Notes: generated from the letters alone by a model not told the origin. A stretch of 64,000 nucleotides of DNA from Parerythrobacter_A sp963761775 (GCA_963761775.1 CAVXIF010000011.1:1131808-1195807); one strand, 5' to 3'. Shown: positions 30,145-40,892, numbered from the stretch's first letter. Numbers and translations: made by a program.

Positions 30145-30250
30145 GTGAACCGCTTTACCCCCGCCCGGCTATGTCTTGGCCTGTTAACTTGTTGTGAATT
30201 GATAAGGAAGCGGCCGAGGCGACTTGACCAAGCCGGCCCGTTCGCCGGTA

Positions 30251-31798
30251 TCAATGCGGCGCCAGTCCCTGTTCCAGACCCGTGCGGTCCTCCAGTGCGT
30301 GGCGGTCGAACAGGTCGGCGCTGGCGGTGTTGAGGCCGACGATCCGCGTATGGCGGCCATTGCGGCGCATCCGGTCCACCGCCTTTTCCAGCGCGCCGAT
30401 GGCCGAGATATCCCAGAAATGCGCCTTGCTGACGTCGATTACCACGGTGTCGGACGCATCGGCGTGGCGGCTCTCCGGGCCGATCATCTGCTGGAACTTG
30501 TCCACACTGGCGAAGAACACCTGCCCGCTGATGTGATAGACCGCGCTGTGCGGGCGGCGCACCCGCTCAACGGTGAACATGTTGCGCACCTTGCCCGCGA
30601 AGAAGATGCCGCTGAGCAGCACGCCGGTCAGCACGCCCAGCGCCAGATCATGCGTCCACACCGTGACCGCCACCGTCGCCAGCATAACCGCGCTGCTGGC
30701 GGGGGGATGGACGCGCAGGTTGGGAATGGAATTCCAGCTGAACGTGCCAATGGACACCATGATCATCACCGCCACCAGCGCGGGCATCGGCACCGCGCCG
30801 ACATAGCTCCCCAGCACGGTCAGCAAGAACAACAGGAACGCGCCCGCCACGAAAGTGGACAGCCGCCCGCGTCCGCCGCTGGCCACATTGATGACCGATT
30901 GCCCGATCATCGCACAGCCGCCCATGCCGCCGAAACACGCGGCGACGAAATTGGCGAAGCCCTGCCCGGCCACTTCCTGCCGTTTGTTGCTATCGGTATG
31001 CGTCATATCGTCCACGATCTGCGCGGTCAGCAGGCTTTCCAGCAGGCCCACCGCCGCCATCGTGATCGAATAGGGCGCGATGATGCGCAGCGTTTCCAGC
31101 GTCAGCGGCACGTCGGGCCAGGTCAGCGACGGCAGGCCGGTGGGCAGCTCGCCCATCTGGCCCACGGAGATCACCGGCGCCCCCCAGAACACTGCCACGG
31201 CGGTCAGGACGACGATGGCGACCAGCGGGCTTGGTACCACCTTGGTCAGGCGCGGCACGCCGTAGATCATGGCGAGACCGGCGGCGACCATAGCATAGGT
31301 CACCCAGGTCACGCCGTCGGTGCGCGGGTCAAGCTGCGGGATCTGTGCGATGAAGATAAGGATCGCCAGCGCGTTGACGAAGCCGGTGATGACGCTGCGG
31401 CTGACGAACTGCATCAGCAGGTCCAGCCGCAGGATGGCGGCGACACCCTGTATCAGCCCCATCAGGATGGTGGCGGCGAACAGATATTCCACCCCGTATT
31501 CGCGCACCAGCGGCACCACGACGACGGCGACGGCGGCAGTCGCAGCGGAGATCATGCCGGGCCGTCCGCCGACCAGAGCGATGACCATCGCGATGGCGAC
31601 GCTGGCATACAGCCCGACGCTGGGATCGACGCCCGCGATCAGGGCAAAGCCGATGGCTTCCGGGATCAACGCAAGAGCAACAACGATGCCCGCAAGGATA
31701 TCGGCGCGGATATTGCCGAACCATTCACCAAAATACCGGGACGCGTAGCTGCGGCGCGCCGCGGGGGTCGCGACGGTGGGGGACGCGGCTGGGGTCAT
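30251..31798 (-). CDS. SulP-family inorganic anion transporter with STAS domain
   Basis: 515 residues from ATG 31798 (a GTG 11 codons earlier is possible). The membrane part (about 20-410) has around ten or more helices; ILAGIVVALALIPEAIGFAL and GMGGCAMIGQSVINVASGGR are the family's signature helices. A cytoplasmic STAS domain follows (about 430-515; VVIDVSKAHFWDISAIGALE). Substrate could be sulfate, bicarbonate or another anion; it cannot be decided from sequence. It is divergent from the TonB receptor gene with a 195-base shared upstream region. Confidence 0.92.
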   Translation of the reverse strand: MTPAASPTVATPAARRSYASRYFGEWFGNIRADILAGIVVALALIPEAIGFALIAGVDPSVGLYASVAIAMVIALVGGRPGMISAATAAVAVVVVPLVREYGVEYLFAATILMGLIQGVAAILRLDLLMQFVSRSVITGFVNALAILIFIAQIPQLDPRTDGVTWVTYAMVAAGLAMIYGVPRLTKVVPSPLVAIVVLTAVAVFWGAPVISVGQMGELPTGLPSLTWPDVPLTLETLRIIAPYSITMAAVGLLESLLTAQIVDDMTHTDSNKRQEVAGQGFANFVAACFGGMGGCAMIGQSVINVASGGRGRLSTFVAGAFLLFLLTVLGSYVGAVPMPALVAVMIMVSIGTFSWNSIPNLRVHPPASSAVMLATVAVTVWTHDLALGVLTGVLLSGIFFAGKVRNMFTVERVRRPHSAVYHISGQVFFASVDKFQQMIGPESRHADASDTVVIDVSKAHFWDISAIGALEKAVDRMRRNGRHTRIVGLNTASADLFDRHALEDRTGLEQGLAPH

Positions 31799-31993
31799 GA
31801 CGGGCTTTCGTGGAATGCGTAAATAGATCACGCGCCGCCTAGCCGCTTATGCTGCGATGCACAACCAAACCCGCAATCGACTTTTGCATTGCAACAAAGC
31901 TGTCACCCGGAAGACCCTAAACCTTCACCGGCAGGACGCCGGACCGTCACCCGCTCCGCTTAGGGACTTCCTGTCTTTCAAGGAGTTTTCACT

Positions 31994-34362
31994 ATGATTC
32001 GGCTCGCTGTCATCCACCGTTCGCTTTCCACAGGTGCGGCTGCGTTCGCGCTTCTTGCAACGCCCCATTTCGCACACGCACAGACGACCGGCGCAGCCGC
32101 CGACGATGCAGATGTTGCGGGCGATCGCACGCGCAGCGGTCAGGATGCCGGGCAGATCGTCATCACCGCGCAGAAGATCGAACAGCGCGCGGTCGATGTG
32201 CCGATCACCATTTCCGCCGTCACCGGAGAGCGGATCGAGGAGCTGGGCGTCAGCGACCTGGACGAGCTGTCAAACTACGTCCCCGGCCTCAATATCCAGG
32301 AGCAGAGCGCGAACAATCCCGGTGTCGTCATTCGCGGCATCACGTCGGACAGCGGCTCCTCGCAACAGGGGCCGCGCGTCACGCTGTATTACAACGGCAT
32401 CGACATCTCGCGCAGCCGGGGCAGCTATCAGGCAATCTACGATCTCGACCGGGTGGAGGTCATCAAGGGGCCGCAGGCGACGCTGTTCGGCACCGCATCG
32501 GCCGTCGGCGCGATCAGCCTTGTGTCTGCCCGCCCACGCCCCGGCGTCTCTGCCGAGTTCACCGGCGGCTACGGCAATTTCGACAGCTACCTCGCGTCCG
32601 GCTTCGTCAATGCCGGATCGGACACGGTCGCGGTGCGCGTGGCGGGCGAATACCGCAAGCGCGACGGCTATGTCGAAAACCTGTCGCCGACGCAGGAAGA
32701 CGACCTGTATGCACAGGACCAGCTTGGTGTGCGCGCATCGCTGCGGTTTACGCCGACGCCGGACCTGACCATCGACCTCATCGGCACCTACGACCAGCAG
32801 CGCAATGGCGGCACGCCGTTCATTTCCGGCACCCTGCCCGCCTTCCTCGGCGCACCGGGCGGTGCGGCCAATGCGTTCGAACCCGCCAATCTCGGCGGAT
32901 CGCCTTTCTCCGAAGCAGAACTCGGCGATGCCCAACTGGGACTGGACCGCGAGGTCTATGACGCGAACCTGACGCTGGAATACCTCCTCACGGACAGCCT
33001 CACCTTCACCACCGTCAACGGCTATCGCAAGTTCGACAGCGCCGAGGTGTTCGACGCGGACGGCTCCGCCGCCCCGTTCCTCGAATTTGCCGAGATTGCG
33101 GAAGGCGAACAGTTCAGTCACGAGGGCCGCTTCTCCTACGTAGACGATAGCTGGCGTGCGTCGTTCGGCTGGAACTTCTTCACCGAAGACGGTTTGCAGA
33201 ATGTGCCGTTCAGCACCGAGGAAGGCGTGTATTTCCAGTGCGTCGTGGGACTGATCCCGAACCTGCCCTGCGTGGCGCCGGACGGCACGGTGCCCTCGCT
33301 TGCCACCACCGGCATCCTGACCGGCGGCGCGGTTGCGGCCTTCCCTTATAGCTCGGTGTTCGAGAACCAGGGCGACAACCAAAGCTATTCTGTCTTCGCA
33401 GACGCGACCTATATCCCGACCCCTGCCATCGAACTGACCGCCGGTGTCCGCGTGCTGATAGAACAGCGCAAGTCCGGCTTCCGTGCGGAAGTGCCGCGAT
33501 CGCAGCTGCTCGGCGTGCCGTCGCTGTTCCCGCAGGTCGATACGCAAGGCCAGACGTTCGAGGCGGAGCGCAGCTATTCCGCCGTGCTGCCACGCTTCAA
33601 TGTGCTGTTCCGCGCAACCGACGATATCAACCTGTTCGCGACCGTGTCGAAGGGCCGCCGCTCTCCGGTTGTCGGGCTGAGCGCTTCACGCCTGCCGAAC
33701 GGCGATGCCGCGCCCAACCTGCAACTGGTACCCGAGGAAACCGTGTGGAACTACGAGGCGGTCTGAAGGGCCGCGTCGGTATCCTGTCCGGCTCGCTCGG
33801 CATCTATTACCAGGAATATGAAGGGTTCCAGGTGACGCCCGCTGAAGTCGGTGCGCTGACACAGAGCATCGGCACGGCCAGCAATCTGGGTGTGGAAGCC
33901 GAATTGCAGCTGAACCCGACCGACTGGCTGAGCCTGTTCGCCAACGGCAACTATATCGACGCGACGATCGACGACGATCCAGCCTTCGCGGGCGCGTTTG
34001 CCGGCGCACGGTTCCGCCTGCAACCCGAATGGCAAGCCGCCGCCGGGTTCACCATCGACGCGCCGGTGGCCGACGGCGTGCGTTTCTTCGCCACGCCGTC
34101 GGTCACCCATCGCAGCCGGTTGTTCTTCGAACTGCCCAACAGCAATCTGATTTCGCAACCCAAGGTGACGCTGTTCAACGCACGCGCCGGAGTAAGCTTC
34201 GCGGACGAACGGTTCGAAATCGCGGGCTTCATCCGCAATGCCTCGGACGAAGACTACCTGCTGGATGCGGGCAATACGGGCGGCGCGTTCGGTATTCCCA
34301 CCTTCATTCCGGCAGAGCCACGCTTCTACGGCATCGAACTGACTGCGCGGCTAGGCGACTGA
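31994..34362 (+). pseudogene. TonB-dependent outer-membrane receptor with one frameshift
   Basis: Signal peptide (residues 1-30, ending at AHAQ), TonB-box-like QIVITAQ, plug domain with VPITISAVTGERIEELGVSD and GVVIRGITSDSG, DRVEVIKGPQATLFGTASAV, then a beta-barrel ending in FYGIELTARLGD. The first frame stops at 33766. Adding one G to the GGCGGT at about 33761-33765 makes WNYEAGLKGRVGILSG and gives one 790-residue protein of normal length. Everything else is intact, so an indel in a G run is the likely cause. Ligand unknown; such receptors import siderophores, vitamins or glycans. Confidence 0.88.
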
Positions 34363-34980
34363 TCAGCCACCGGACAGCGCCTCGTCGATCTGGGCGAGGC
34401 GCTCCTTGCCGAAGAACATCTCGTCCCCCACCCAGACCGTGGGGATGCCGAACGCACCGCGCGTCACGGCGTCATCGGTCGCGTCGATCAGCGCCTGCTT
34501 GACGGCAGGCTCTTGCGTCTTTTCGGCAAGGGCGGCGGCATCGAAACCGGCCGCGTCGAGCGCCGCTGCAACCTGCCGGGAATCGGTAACATCCATACCG
34601 CGCTCCCAGATCGGGGGCAGCAGCGCGTCGATCATCGCGATGCGCTGTTCCTGAGATACGGCGACAAGCATGCGCTGCAAGACAATGGAATTGAACGGGA
34701 ACTTCGGGTTCATGGTGAACCGCTCCAGCCCGTGCTTTGCAATGAACCGCCGCATTTCCAGCATGGCGTAGGCGTTCTTCCCCTTCACTTCCGCATCGCG
34801 GACCATCGGTGGGGCATTGCCGGTCAGCTTGTGCATCCCGCCGAGGAATACCGGCGTCACCTGCACCGTGGCGCCGTGTTCGGCCGCAATCGCCTTCAAC
34901 GGTTCCCACACGAGGTAAGCATTCGGGCTGACGAAATCGAACAGCAGTTCGACGGACGTGTCATTGGAAGAGTGGATCAT
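34363..34980 (-). CDS. DsbA-like 2-hydroxychromene-2-carboxylate isomerase family protein
   Basis: 205 residues of the kappa-GST/HCCA isomerase branch of the thioredoxin superfamily. The N-terminal LLFDFVSPNAYLVWEPLKAI replaces a CxxC with Ser-Pro, as in that branch, and the helical insert and GAFGIPTVWVGDEMFFGKER (cis-Pro region) complete the fold. In aromatic degradation it isomerises naphthalene-pathway intermediates, but no such pathway is nearby, so a general glutathione-dependent role is equally possible. The stop abuts the convergent TonB receptor stop; metZ is four bases upstream. Confidence 0.88.
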   Translation of the reverse strand: MIHSSNDTSVELLFDFVSPNAYLVWEPLKAIAAEHGATVQVTPVFLGGMHKLTGNAPPMVRDAEVKGKNAYAMLEMRRFIAKHGLERFTMNPKFPFNSIVLQRMLVAVSQEQRIAMIDALLPPIWERGMDVTDSRQVAAALDAAGFDAAALAEKTQEPAVKQALIDATDDAVTRGAFGIPTVWVGDEMFFGKERLAQIDEALSGG

Positions 34981-34983
34981 AGT

Positions 34984-36205
34984 TTAAATCCCCGCCGCGC
35001 CCAGCGCGCGGTCCATGTCTTCGGTAACGTCGGCGATGTCTTCCAGCCCGACATTGATGCGCAACAGCCCTTCGGTGACGCCCATCTCGTCGCGCGCATC
35101 CGCCTCCAGCCCGGCATGGGTGGTGCTGGCGGGGTGGCACATCAGGCTGCGCGTATCGCCGATATTGTTGCTGATATCGATCAGCTCCAGCGCGTCCAGC
35201 ACGGCATGCGCCTGCGTGCGTCCGCCCGGCACTTCGAAACTGAAGATGGGGCCAAACGCATCCATCTGTTTAGCCGCAAGGTCGTGGCGCGGGTGGCTGG
35301 CAAGGCCGGGATGGAGCATCCGTCCGCCTTTTGTTGCCAGCCGATCCTCCATGAACCGCCCCAGCGCCAGCGCATTTTCGCTTTGCCGGTGCGCGCGCAA
35401 GGACAGCGTTTCCAGCCCCTTGTGCACCACCCATGCATTGAACGGCGCGAGCGTCGGGCCGGTATTGCGCTGGAACGGCATGAGCGTCTCCGTGATCCAT
35501 TCCTCGCTGCCACAGATCGCGCCCGCCATCACGCGGCCCTGCCCGTCCATCAGCTTGGTCGCGCTGTAGGCCACAACGTCCGCCCCGAATTCCATCGGGC
35601 GCTGCAAGGCGGGCGCTGGCAAAGGCGTTGTCCACCACGGTCACGATGCCATGCGCCTTGGCCAGCGCGCAGACATGCGCAAGATCGACGATATCGAGCG
35701 TCGGGTTGGCGGGCGTCTCGAAGAAGAAAACCTTGGTGTGGGGCTGGATCGCCGCTTCCCACGCGGCATCGTCGGCGCTGTCGATCACGGTGGTTTCGAT
35801 GCCGAAGCGCGGCAGCAGGCTGTCGACCAGCCAGCGGCACGACCCGAACGCCGCGCGCGCCGCCACGCAATGGTCGCCCGCCGAAAGCTGGCACAGCAGA
35901 GCCGCCGTCATCGCCGCCATCCCGCTGGCCTGCGCGCGGCAGGCTTCGGCACCTTCGAGCAGGGCGATGCGCTCTTCCAGCATGGCGACAGTGGGGTTCT
36001 GGAGGCGCGAATAGGTCATGCCGTCCGCCTCGCCCGCGAACCGCGCCGCGACGGTGGCGGCATCGTCGTAGGTATAGCCGCTGGTCAGGAACAGCGCCTC
36101 GCTGGTTTCGCCCTGCTCGCTGCGCCAGGTTCCACCCCGCACGGCCTGCGTCGCGGGGCGCCAGTTCCGGGTTGTCGAACGGTCCATGCCGGTGGTCTTT
36201 TTCAT
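34984..36205 (-). pseudogene. metZ: O-succinylhomoserine sulfhydrylase (Cys/Met metabolism PLP enzyme), frameshifted
   Basis: PLP enzyme making homocysteine from O-succinylhomoserine and sulfide. The N-terminal frame holds GMTYSRLQNPTVAMLEERIA and VFFFETPANPTLDIVDL; the C-terminal frame holds the cofactor lysine in YSATKLMDGQGRVMAG and SLMCHPASTTHAGL. The frames join at about 35602-35612 if one G is removed, giving VVDNAFASPALQRPMEFG, a perfect family sequence. Full length would be about 405 residues. Most likely an indel rather than decay. MetZ is favoured over MetB by the N-terminal RPATQAVRGG type, but the subfamily call is inference. Confidence 0.85.
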
Positions 36206-36347
36206 GGGTTGCAGCGGTGGCGCGACAGCTAACGGTTCGTCAAGCGTGAAGGGTCTTGCGCACGACTTGGGCGCCCCTTAGCGCATCCCGCAATGTCACA
36301 CGCCTATCCCGCATCAGAACGACCCGTGGCGCTGGTCCGTTTTTCTG

Positions 36348-37577
36348 GTGCTGGTGTTCGGTGCGCTGGCGCTAGTGCGGTTGACGATTCCGTCGGGACC
36401 GCTGTTCGACGAGGTGCATTACCTGCCTGCCGCGCGTGCGCTGCTGGAGGATTGGGGCTGGATCAATCGCGAACATCCGCTGCTGGGCAAGCTGCTGATC
36501 GCGGGCGGCATGGCGGTGTTTGGCGATACCCCGTTCGGCTGGCGGATCATGCCGATGCTGGCGGGAATGCTGGCGCTGTATGCGGCCATGCGTGCGATAT
36601 GGCATGCGACCGGCACGCGGTTCGCCAGCCTTGCCTGCGGTTGGCTGCTCGCGACAGGCTTCGCGCTGTTCGTTCACGCGCGAATTGCCATGCTGGACGT
36701 GTTTATGGTCGCGTTCTTCCTCGTGGCACTGTGGCAGTGCGCAGGCGCGGTGCGGCAACCGGAAACAGGACGCTTGCGGCTGGCGCTGGCGGGCGTGGCG
36801 CTGGGGCTGGCGATGGGGTCCAAATGGAACGTGCTGGTGCTCGCCATGCTGCCGGGGCTGGCATTCTTCGCAGCCCGACTGGCGGCGGGACGGCGCAGGC
36901 TGCTGACCAGCCGCCGGGGTGCGCCGGTGCCGGGCATTGCCTTGTGGGAGGCGGCGCTGTTGCTCGGTGCCTTGCCGCTGGCGGTGTATTGGCTGACCTT
37001 CCTGCCTGCCTATTTCGCACCGTCCGATCCATTGGAGCCGGGCGGGTTTATCGCGCTGCATACCGAAATCCTGCGACTGCAATCGTCAGTGATCGCGGTG
37101 CATCCCTATCAGAGCCAGTGGCCCGACTGGGTGCTGAACCTGCGCGCGATCTGGTACCTGTACGAGAACGCCGACGGGGCGCAGCGCGGCATCATGCTGA
37201 TCGGCAATCCGCTGACCATGCTGGCAGGGTTGCCCGCGCTTGGCTGGGCGGCGTGGGCCGCATGGCGCAGGCGGCGATGGGACGCGCCGGCGGTGCTGCT
37301 GCTGTATGCGGTCGGCGTCGGCATGTGGGCGGTGGTCGATAAGCCGGTCCAGTTCTACTACCACTATTTCCTGCCAAGCTGCTTCCTGATGGCCGCGCTG
37401 GCGATGGCGCTGGACGCGCTGTGGCAGGCGGGCGGACGATGGCAGCGCGGTGTTGCGCTGGCGGTGCTGGCGGGTGCGGGGGGCGTCTTCGCGTTCTGGT
37501 ACCCGATCCTGAGCGCAGCGGCGCTGGCAGGCGAACAAAGCTTTACGACCTGGGCCTGGTTCGCGGGGTGGCGTTAG
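36348..37577 (+). CDS. Membrane glycosyltransferase, PMT/ArnT (GT39/GT83) superfamily
   Basis: Polyprenol-phosphate-sugar-dependent transferase with about nine transmembrane helices. The early periplasmic acidic pair and following segment (LFDEVHYLPAARALLEDWGW, INREHPLLGK) are the PMT hallmark. The frame is open from GTG 36348, but the first helix clearly begins earlier in the same frame (DPWRWSVFLVLV). An ATG at 36293 is one frame off and would fit after a one-base change near 36310-36325. It faces the GtrA-domain glycosyltransferase convergently, which suggests a shared lipid-linked sugar pathway. Confidence 0.85.
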   Translation: MLVFGALALVRLTIPSGPLFDEVHYLPAARALLEDWGWINREHPLLGKLLIAGGMAVFGDTPFGWRIMPMLAGMLALYAAMRAIWHATGTRFASLACGWLLATGFALFVHARIAMLDVFMVAFFLVALWQCAGAVRQPETGRLRLALAGVALGLAMGSKWNVLVLAMLPGLAFFAARLAAGRRRLLTSRRGAPVPGIALWEAALLLGALPLAVYWLTFLPAYFAPSDPLEPGGFIALHTEILRLQSSVIAVHPYQSQWPDWVLNLRAIWYLYENADGAQRGIMLIGNPLTMLAGLPALGWAAWAAWRRRRWDAPAVLLLYAVGVGMWAVVDKPVQFYYHYFLPSCFLMAALAMALDALWQAGGRWQRGVALAVLAGAGGVFAFWYPILSAAALAGEQSFTTWAWFAGWR

Positions 37578-37587
37578 CGTTTCTTTC

Positions 37588-37765
37588 GCGCAGAGGCGCA
37601 GAGGACGCAAGAGGTTTGTGTTGCAGCACGAAGACACGCAAGATGTTGCGTGTGCGGCGGAGCCGCTTTCAAATACTGCCATTGTCTCATGGTGCAGTTC
37701 GCGTCGGGTTAAAAGCCTGCGGCGCAACAACCTCTGATTTCACTGCGTCCTCTGCGCCTCTGCGC
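37588..37765. repeat. Inverted repeat pair flanking a non-coding spacer
   Basis: A perfect 22-base inverted repeat (37588-37609 and 37744-37765) encloses 134 bases between the convergent glycosyltransferase genes. The arms are built from CGCAGAGG units, a motif that recurs in intergenic repeats of sphingomonads as far as I recall. It may act as a bidirectional terminator or be a degenerate mobile repeat. The enclosed bases show no gene. Confidence 0.6.
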
Positions 37766-37772
37766 CGCAAAA

Positions 37773-38873
37773 TCAATACCGCCCCCAGACGAACCGGCTC
37801 GACAGCGCGTAATTCCACACCGCGCCCACCACGATCCCCGCCAGCGCGGCCAGCGCCCAGTAAACGCCGCGCTCCACCAGAAATGCCGCCATCGCCACAT
37901 TCGCCAGTGCTCCCACTGCGCACGTGCCGCAAAAGCCCAGCCAGCCGCGCAACATCGCACCCGCCCCGACCAGCCGCCGGTCGCGATAGGTCAGCCAGTT
38001 GTTCAGCCAGAAATTGAACGTCATCGCCGCAAACGTCGCGACGGCCTGCGCCTTCCAGAAGGTCGCCGTAAAGCCCGGATAGAGCGGTGCAAGCACCAGG
38101 AAATGCACCAGCACACCCAGCGCGCCGACCGTGCCGAACAAGGCGAAACGCACCGGCACCAGCCGCCCGAAGGTGCGCTCGTACAGGGCCACCAGAAACT
38201 CGAACGCCACCGCGCGGTCCAGCTTGCTCTCGCCGCTGCGTCGCGCCGCAAACTGCATGGGGATTTCGCGCACGCGCAGCGGTTCAGGCGATGTCGCAAG
38301 TATATCGAGCAGGATCTTGAAACCAATGCCCGAAAGGCGCGGCGCAAGCGCACGCAGGCGCGCGGTTTCCAGCAGAAAATACCCGCTCATCGGGTCGGTC
38401 AGGTCCGTGCCGGTCAGGCGCCGCGCCAATCGGTTGGCAAAGCCCGATGCCGCCTCGCGCCGCGCATCGGCCAGCCCCGCCGCGCTGGCCCCGTCGGCGA
38501 AGCGGCTGGCGACAGCAAGGTCTGCCGCCCCGCCCTGCACAACCGCCAGCATGGCAGGCAACAGCGCCGGGTCATGCTGGTGGTCGGCATCCATCACCGC
38601 CACGAAAGGCGCAGCGGTGGCGCACATACCCTCTATCGCGGCGGAGGCCAGCCCGCGTCGCCCCGATCCCTGGCCTATGCGCTGTATCACGCGAACGCGC
38701 GGATCGTTCTCGGCCAGCGCGCGGGCGGCGTCCGCCGTGCCATCCGCGCTATCGTCATCGACCACGATGACTTCCCAGCCGGTGTCGCCCATCGCGGCGT
38801 CGATCCGCTTGACCAGCGGCGCGATGTTGTCGCGTTCGTTCAGCGTCGGCAGGACAATTGCGAGCGTCGGCAT
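37773..38873 (-). CDS. Dolichol-phosphate mannosyltransferase-like GT2 fused to a GtrA domain
   Basis: 366 residues. A cytoplasmic GT-A domain (1-~235) contains ALAIVLPTLNERDNI-type start, VIVVDDDSADGTADAARAL, AVMDADHQHDPALLP with the metal-binding DAD, and DPMSGYFLLETARL. A GtrA-like four-helix membrane domain follows (about 240-366; FALFGTVGALGVLVHFLV, FNFWLNNWLTYRDRR). Such proteins charge polyprenol phosphate with a sugar and may flip it for PMT/ArnT-type transferases; one is encoded convergently next door. The start lies six bases after the leuB stop. Confidence 0.92.
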   Translation of the reverse strand: MPTLAIVLPTLNERDNIAPLVKRIDAAMGDTGWEVIVVDDDSADGTADAARALAENDPRVRVIQRIGQGSGRRGLASAAIEGMCATAAPFVAVMDADHQHDPALLPAMLAVVQGGAADLAVASRFADGASAAGLADARREAASGFANRLARRLTGTDLTDPMSGYFLLETARLRALAPRLSGIGFKILLDILATSPEPLRVREIPMQFAARRSGESKLDRAVAFEFLVALYERTFGRLVPVRFALFGTVGALGVLVHFLVLAPLYPGFTATFWKAQAVATFAAMTFNFWLNNWLTYRDRRLVGAGAMLRGWLGFCGTCAVGALANVAMAAFLVERGVYWALAALAGIVVGAVWNYALSSRFVWGRY

Positions 38874-38879
38874 TGCCAG

Positions 38880-39939
38880 TCAGAGCGCGGCCAGAACCGC
38901 GTCGCCGATTTCTGCGGTCGAGGCTGTGCCGCCAAGGTCGTGACCCCGCACCCCGTCCGCCAGCGTCCGCGCCACGGCGGCTTCCACACGCACCGCGTCG
39001 GCTTCGCGCCCGAACGAATGGCGCAGCATCATCGCCGCGCTCAAAATCGCCGCAACCGGGTTGGCGACGCCCTGCCCCGCAATATCGGGCGCGCTGCCGT
39101 GGATGGGTTCGTAAAGGCCGAAGGTGCCGTAATCCGTCTGCCGTTCGCCCAGGCTGGCGCTGGCGAGCAGGCCGATGGAGCCGACGCACGCGCTGGCGAG
39201 ATCGGACAGGATATCGCCGAACAGATTGCCGGTCACGATGGTGTCGAACTGCGCCCGGATCGCGCACCAGCTGCATCGCGGCATTGTCGACATAGAGGTG
39301 ATCGAGCGTCACGTCGGGATATTCGCCCGCTACGGCACACACCACGTCGCGCCATAGCTGGCTGGTTTCCAGCACATTGGCCTTGTCCACGCTGGTCAAT
39401 CGCCCGTTACGGCCCTGCGCCGCGCGAAAGCCTGCATGGGCGATGCGACGCACTTCGGGTTCGGCGTAGGACATCATGTCCCACCCTTCGCGCGCACCAT
39501 CAGCCGTTTCGCGCATGCCCTTGTCGCCGAAATACACATCGCCGTTCAGCTCGCGCACGATCAGCAGGTCGATTGCGCCCGCCACATCCGGTTTGAGCGA
39601 GGACAGCCCCTCCAGCCCCGGCATCGTGCGCGCGGGGCGCAGATTGGCGAACAGCCCCAGCTTCGCGCGCAGGCCCAGCACCGCCTGTTCGGGCCGCAAC
39701 GCGCGTTCCAGCGTATCGCAGGCCGGGTCACCTACCGCGCCGAACAGCACCGCATCGGCGCGCGTCGCCATGTCGAGCGTTTCTTCGGGTAGCGGATGAC
39801 CGTGGCGGTGATAGCCCGCCGCGCCGACATCGCCGGTGAACAGCGTCAGACCGGGCAGCGCCAGCGCCTCCAGCACGCGCACCGCCTGCGCGGTCACTTC
39901 GGGGCCGATCCCGTCGCCGGGCAGTATCGCGATTCTCAC
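38880..39939 (-). pseudogene. leuB: 3-isopropylmalate dehydrogenase, frameshifted
   Basis: Leucine biosynthesis, oxidative decarboxylation of 3-isopropylmalate. N-terminal frame: MRIAILPGDGIGPEVTAQAV, LLIVRELNGDVYFGDKG and SVDKANVLETSQLWRDVV (catalytic lysine). C-terminal frame: FDTIVTGNLFGDILSD and YEPIHGSAPDIAGQGVANP. The break is at about 39250-39260; dropping one G from CCGGGCGC gives RDPAQFDTIVTGN. Otherwise full length (about 352 residues). The start overlaps the recO stop by four bases. Confidence 0.9.
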
Positions 39940-40535
39940 CCCATTCGTCCCAACCGTTCACCCAGCATCGTGCGCGCGGCCATAACATCGCCGCGCCGGT
40001 CGGCAAGCAGGTAGCGCTGGATGGGCGTAGCCTGCTGCGTGAAACGGTCGAGCAAATCGTCCAGCGCCGCATCGGCAGGCGGCGCGCCGCCACCATAGCC
40101 CAGCTCGCGCAGCAACAGCGCCTCGTAGGCCAGCATCCCGCGCACCCATTCGCGCGCCGATCCGGCATTGCAGATCGCATCCAGCAGTGCGGCGAGCGCG
40201 CCGTGCAGTGCGGGGTAAGCATTGCGTTCGGGCAAAACGGTGGCTGTCAGCGCGGTTGCCCAGCCGATGGCGGCGGCGGGCAGCGGTTCGGACAGCCACG
40301 GGCCGCGGCTGGTCACTAGCTCCAGCCGCGCGAACGGTAGCTGCGTGTCGGATTTGGCGCGGATATCGGCGGCAACGATGTTGCCGGGAATAACCACCGG
40401 CCGCAGCGCGCGGCCCCGCCCGCCCGCGACATAGGCGGCGACCATGCCAGCTTCGGCGGTCATCATGCGGGCGATAACCGCCGTCTCGCCATGTACGCGG
40501 GCGGCCAGCAGAATGGCGTGGGCGCGCAGGTTCAT
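39936..40535 (-). CDS. recO: DNA repair protein RecO
   Basis: 199 residues; RecFOR mediator that helps load RecA on SSB-coated gaps. An N-terminal OB-fold (HAILLAARVHGETAVIARMM, VAAYVAGGRGR) is followed by a helical domain (ALLLRELGYGG) in which the usual zinc cysteines are not seen. Slightly shorter than E. coli RecO. Overlaps leuB by four bases. Confidence 0.88.
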   Translation of the reverse strand: MNLRAHAILLAARVHGETAVIARMMTAEAGMVAAYVAGGRGRALRPVVIPGNIVAADIRAKSDTQLPFARLELVTSRGPWLSEPLPAAAIGWATALTATVLPERNAYPALHGALAALLDAICNAGSAREWVRGMLAYEALLLRELGYGGGAPPADAALDDLLDRFTQQATPIQRYLLADRRGDVMAARTMLGERLGRMG

Positions 40536-40554
40536 CGGCGCACCACCCAGGGTG

Positions 40555-40794
40555 TCAGGCTTCGCGCATAGCCTCTTTCGATGTCTTCACGGCCAGCAAT
40601 TCGGCGCGGTCCATCGACCAGTTCTTCTGCATGCGAACCTGTGGATTGGGTGCGCACCAAAGTTCGCCCGTCGCATCTATGGCCGTCACCCACATCAGAT
40701 TGTGTTCGGCACCGTAGTCGATCACGGCCAGCGCGCTGCCGTCGCCTTTGCCAAGGACATGGAGGGGTATCGGCGGATTGAGTTGCGTGAGCAT
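40555..40794 (-). CDS. Small uncharacterised protein
   Basis: 79 residues, MLTQLNPPIPLHVLGKGDGS at the start. It has a beta-rich core (ALAVIDYGAEHNLMWVTAID, GELWCAPNPQVRMQKNW) and a charged C-terminus. No domain I can name; similar short proteins occur in other alphaproteobacteria, where they are conserved hypotheticals. It lies 19 bases before recO. Confidence 0.65.
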   Translation of the reverse strand: MLTQLNPPIPLHVLGKGDGSALAVIDYGAEHNLMWVTAIDATGELWCAPNPQVRMQKNWSMDRAELLAVKTSKEAMREA

Positions 40795-40892
40795 AGTCGC
40801 GTCCTTTCGATGACGCTGATCTACCCGCCCGCATGCAACAACGATACGCGATAAATGTAATCCCGCGTTGCCATTCGACCCAACGGGTTCGC

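Noticed and set aside
30224..31822. Plus-strand open frame of about 532 codons, His/Arg/Gln-rich
   Set aside because: Complete shadow of the SulP transporter; composition is not protein-like.
36293..37342. Frame from ATG 36293 as the glycosyltransferase
   Set aside because: After the first ~17 codons this frame loses similarity; the membrane-protein motifs are in the neighbouring frame from about 36320.
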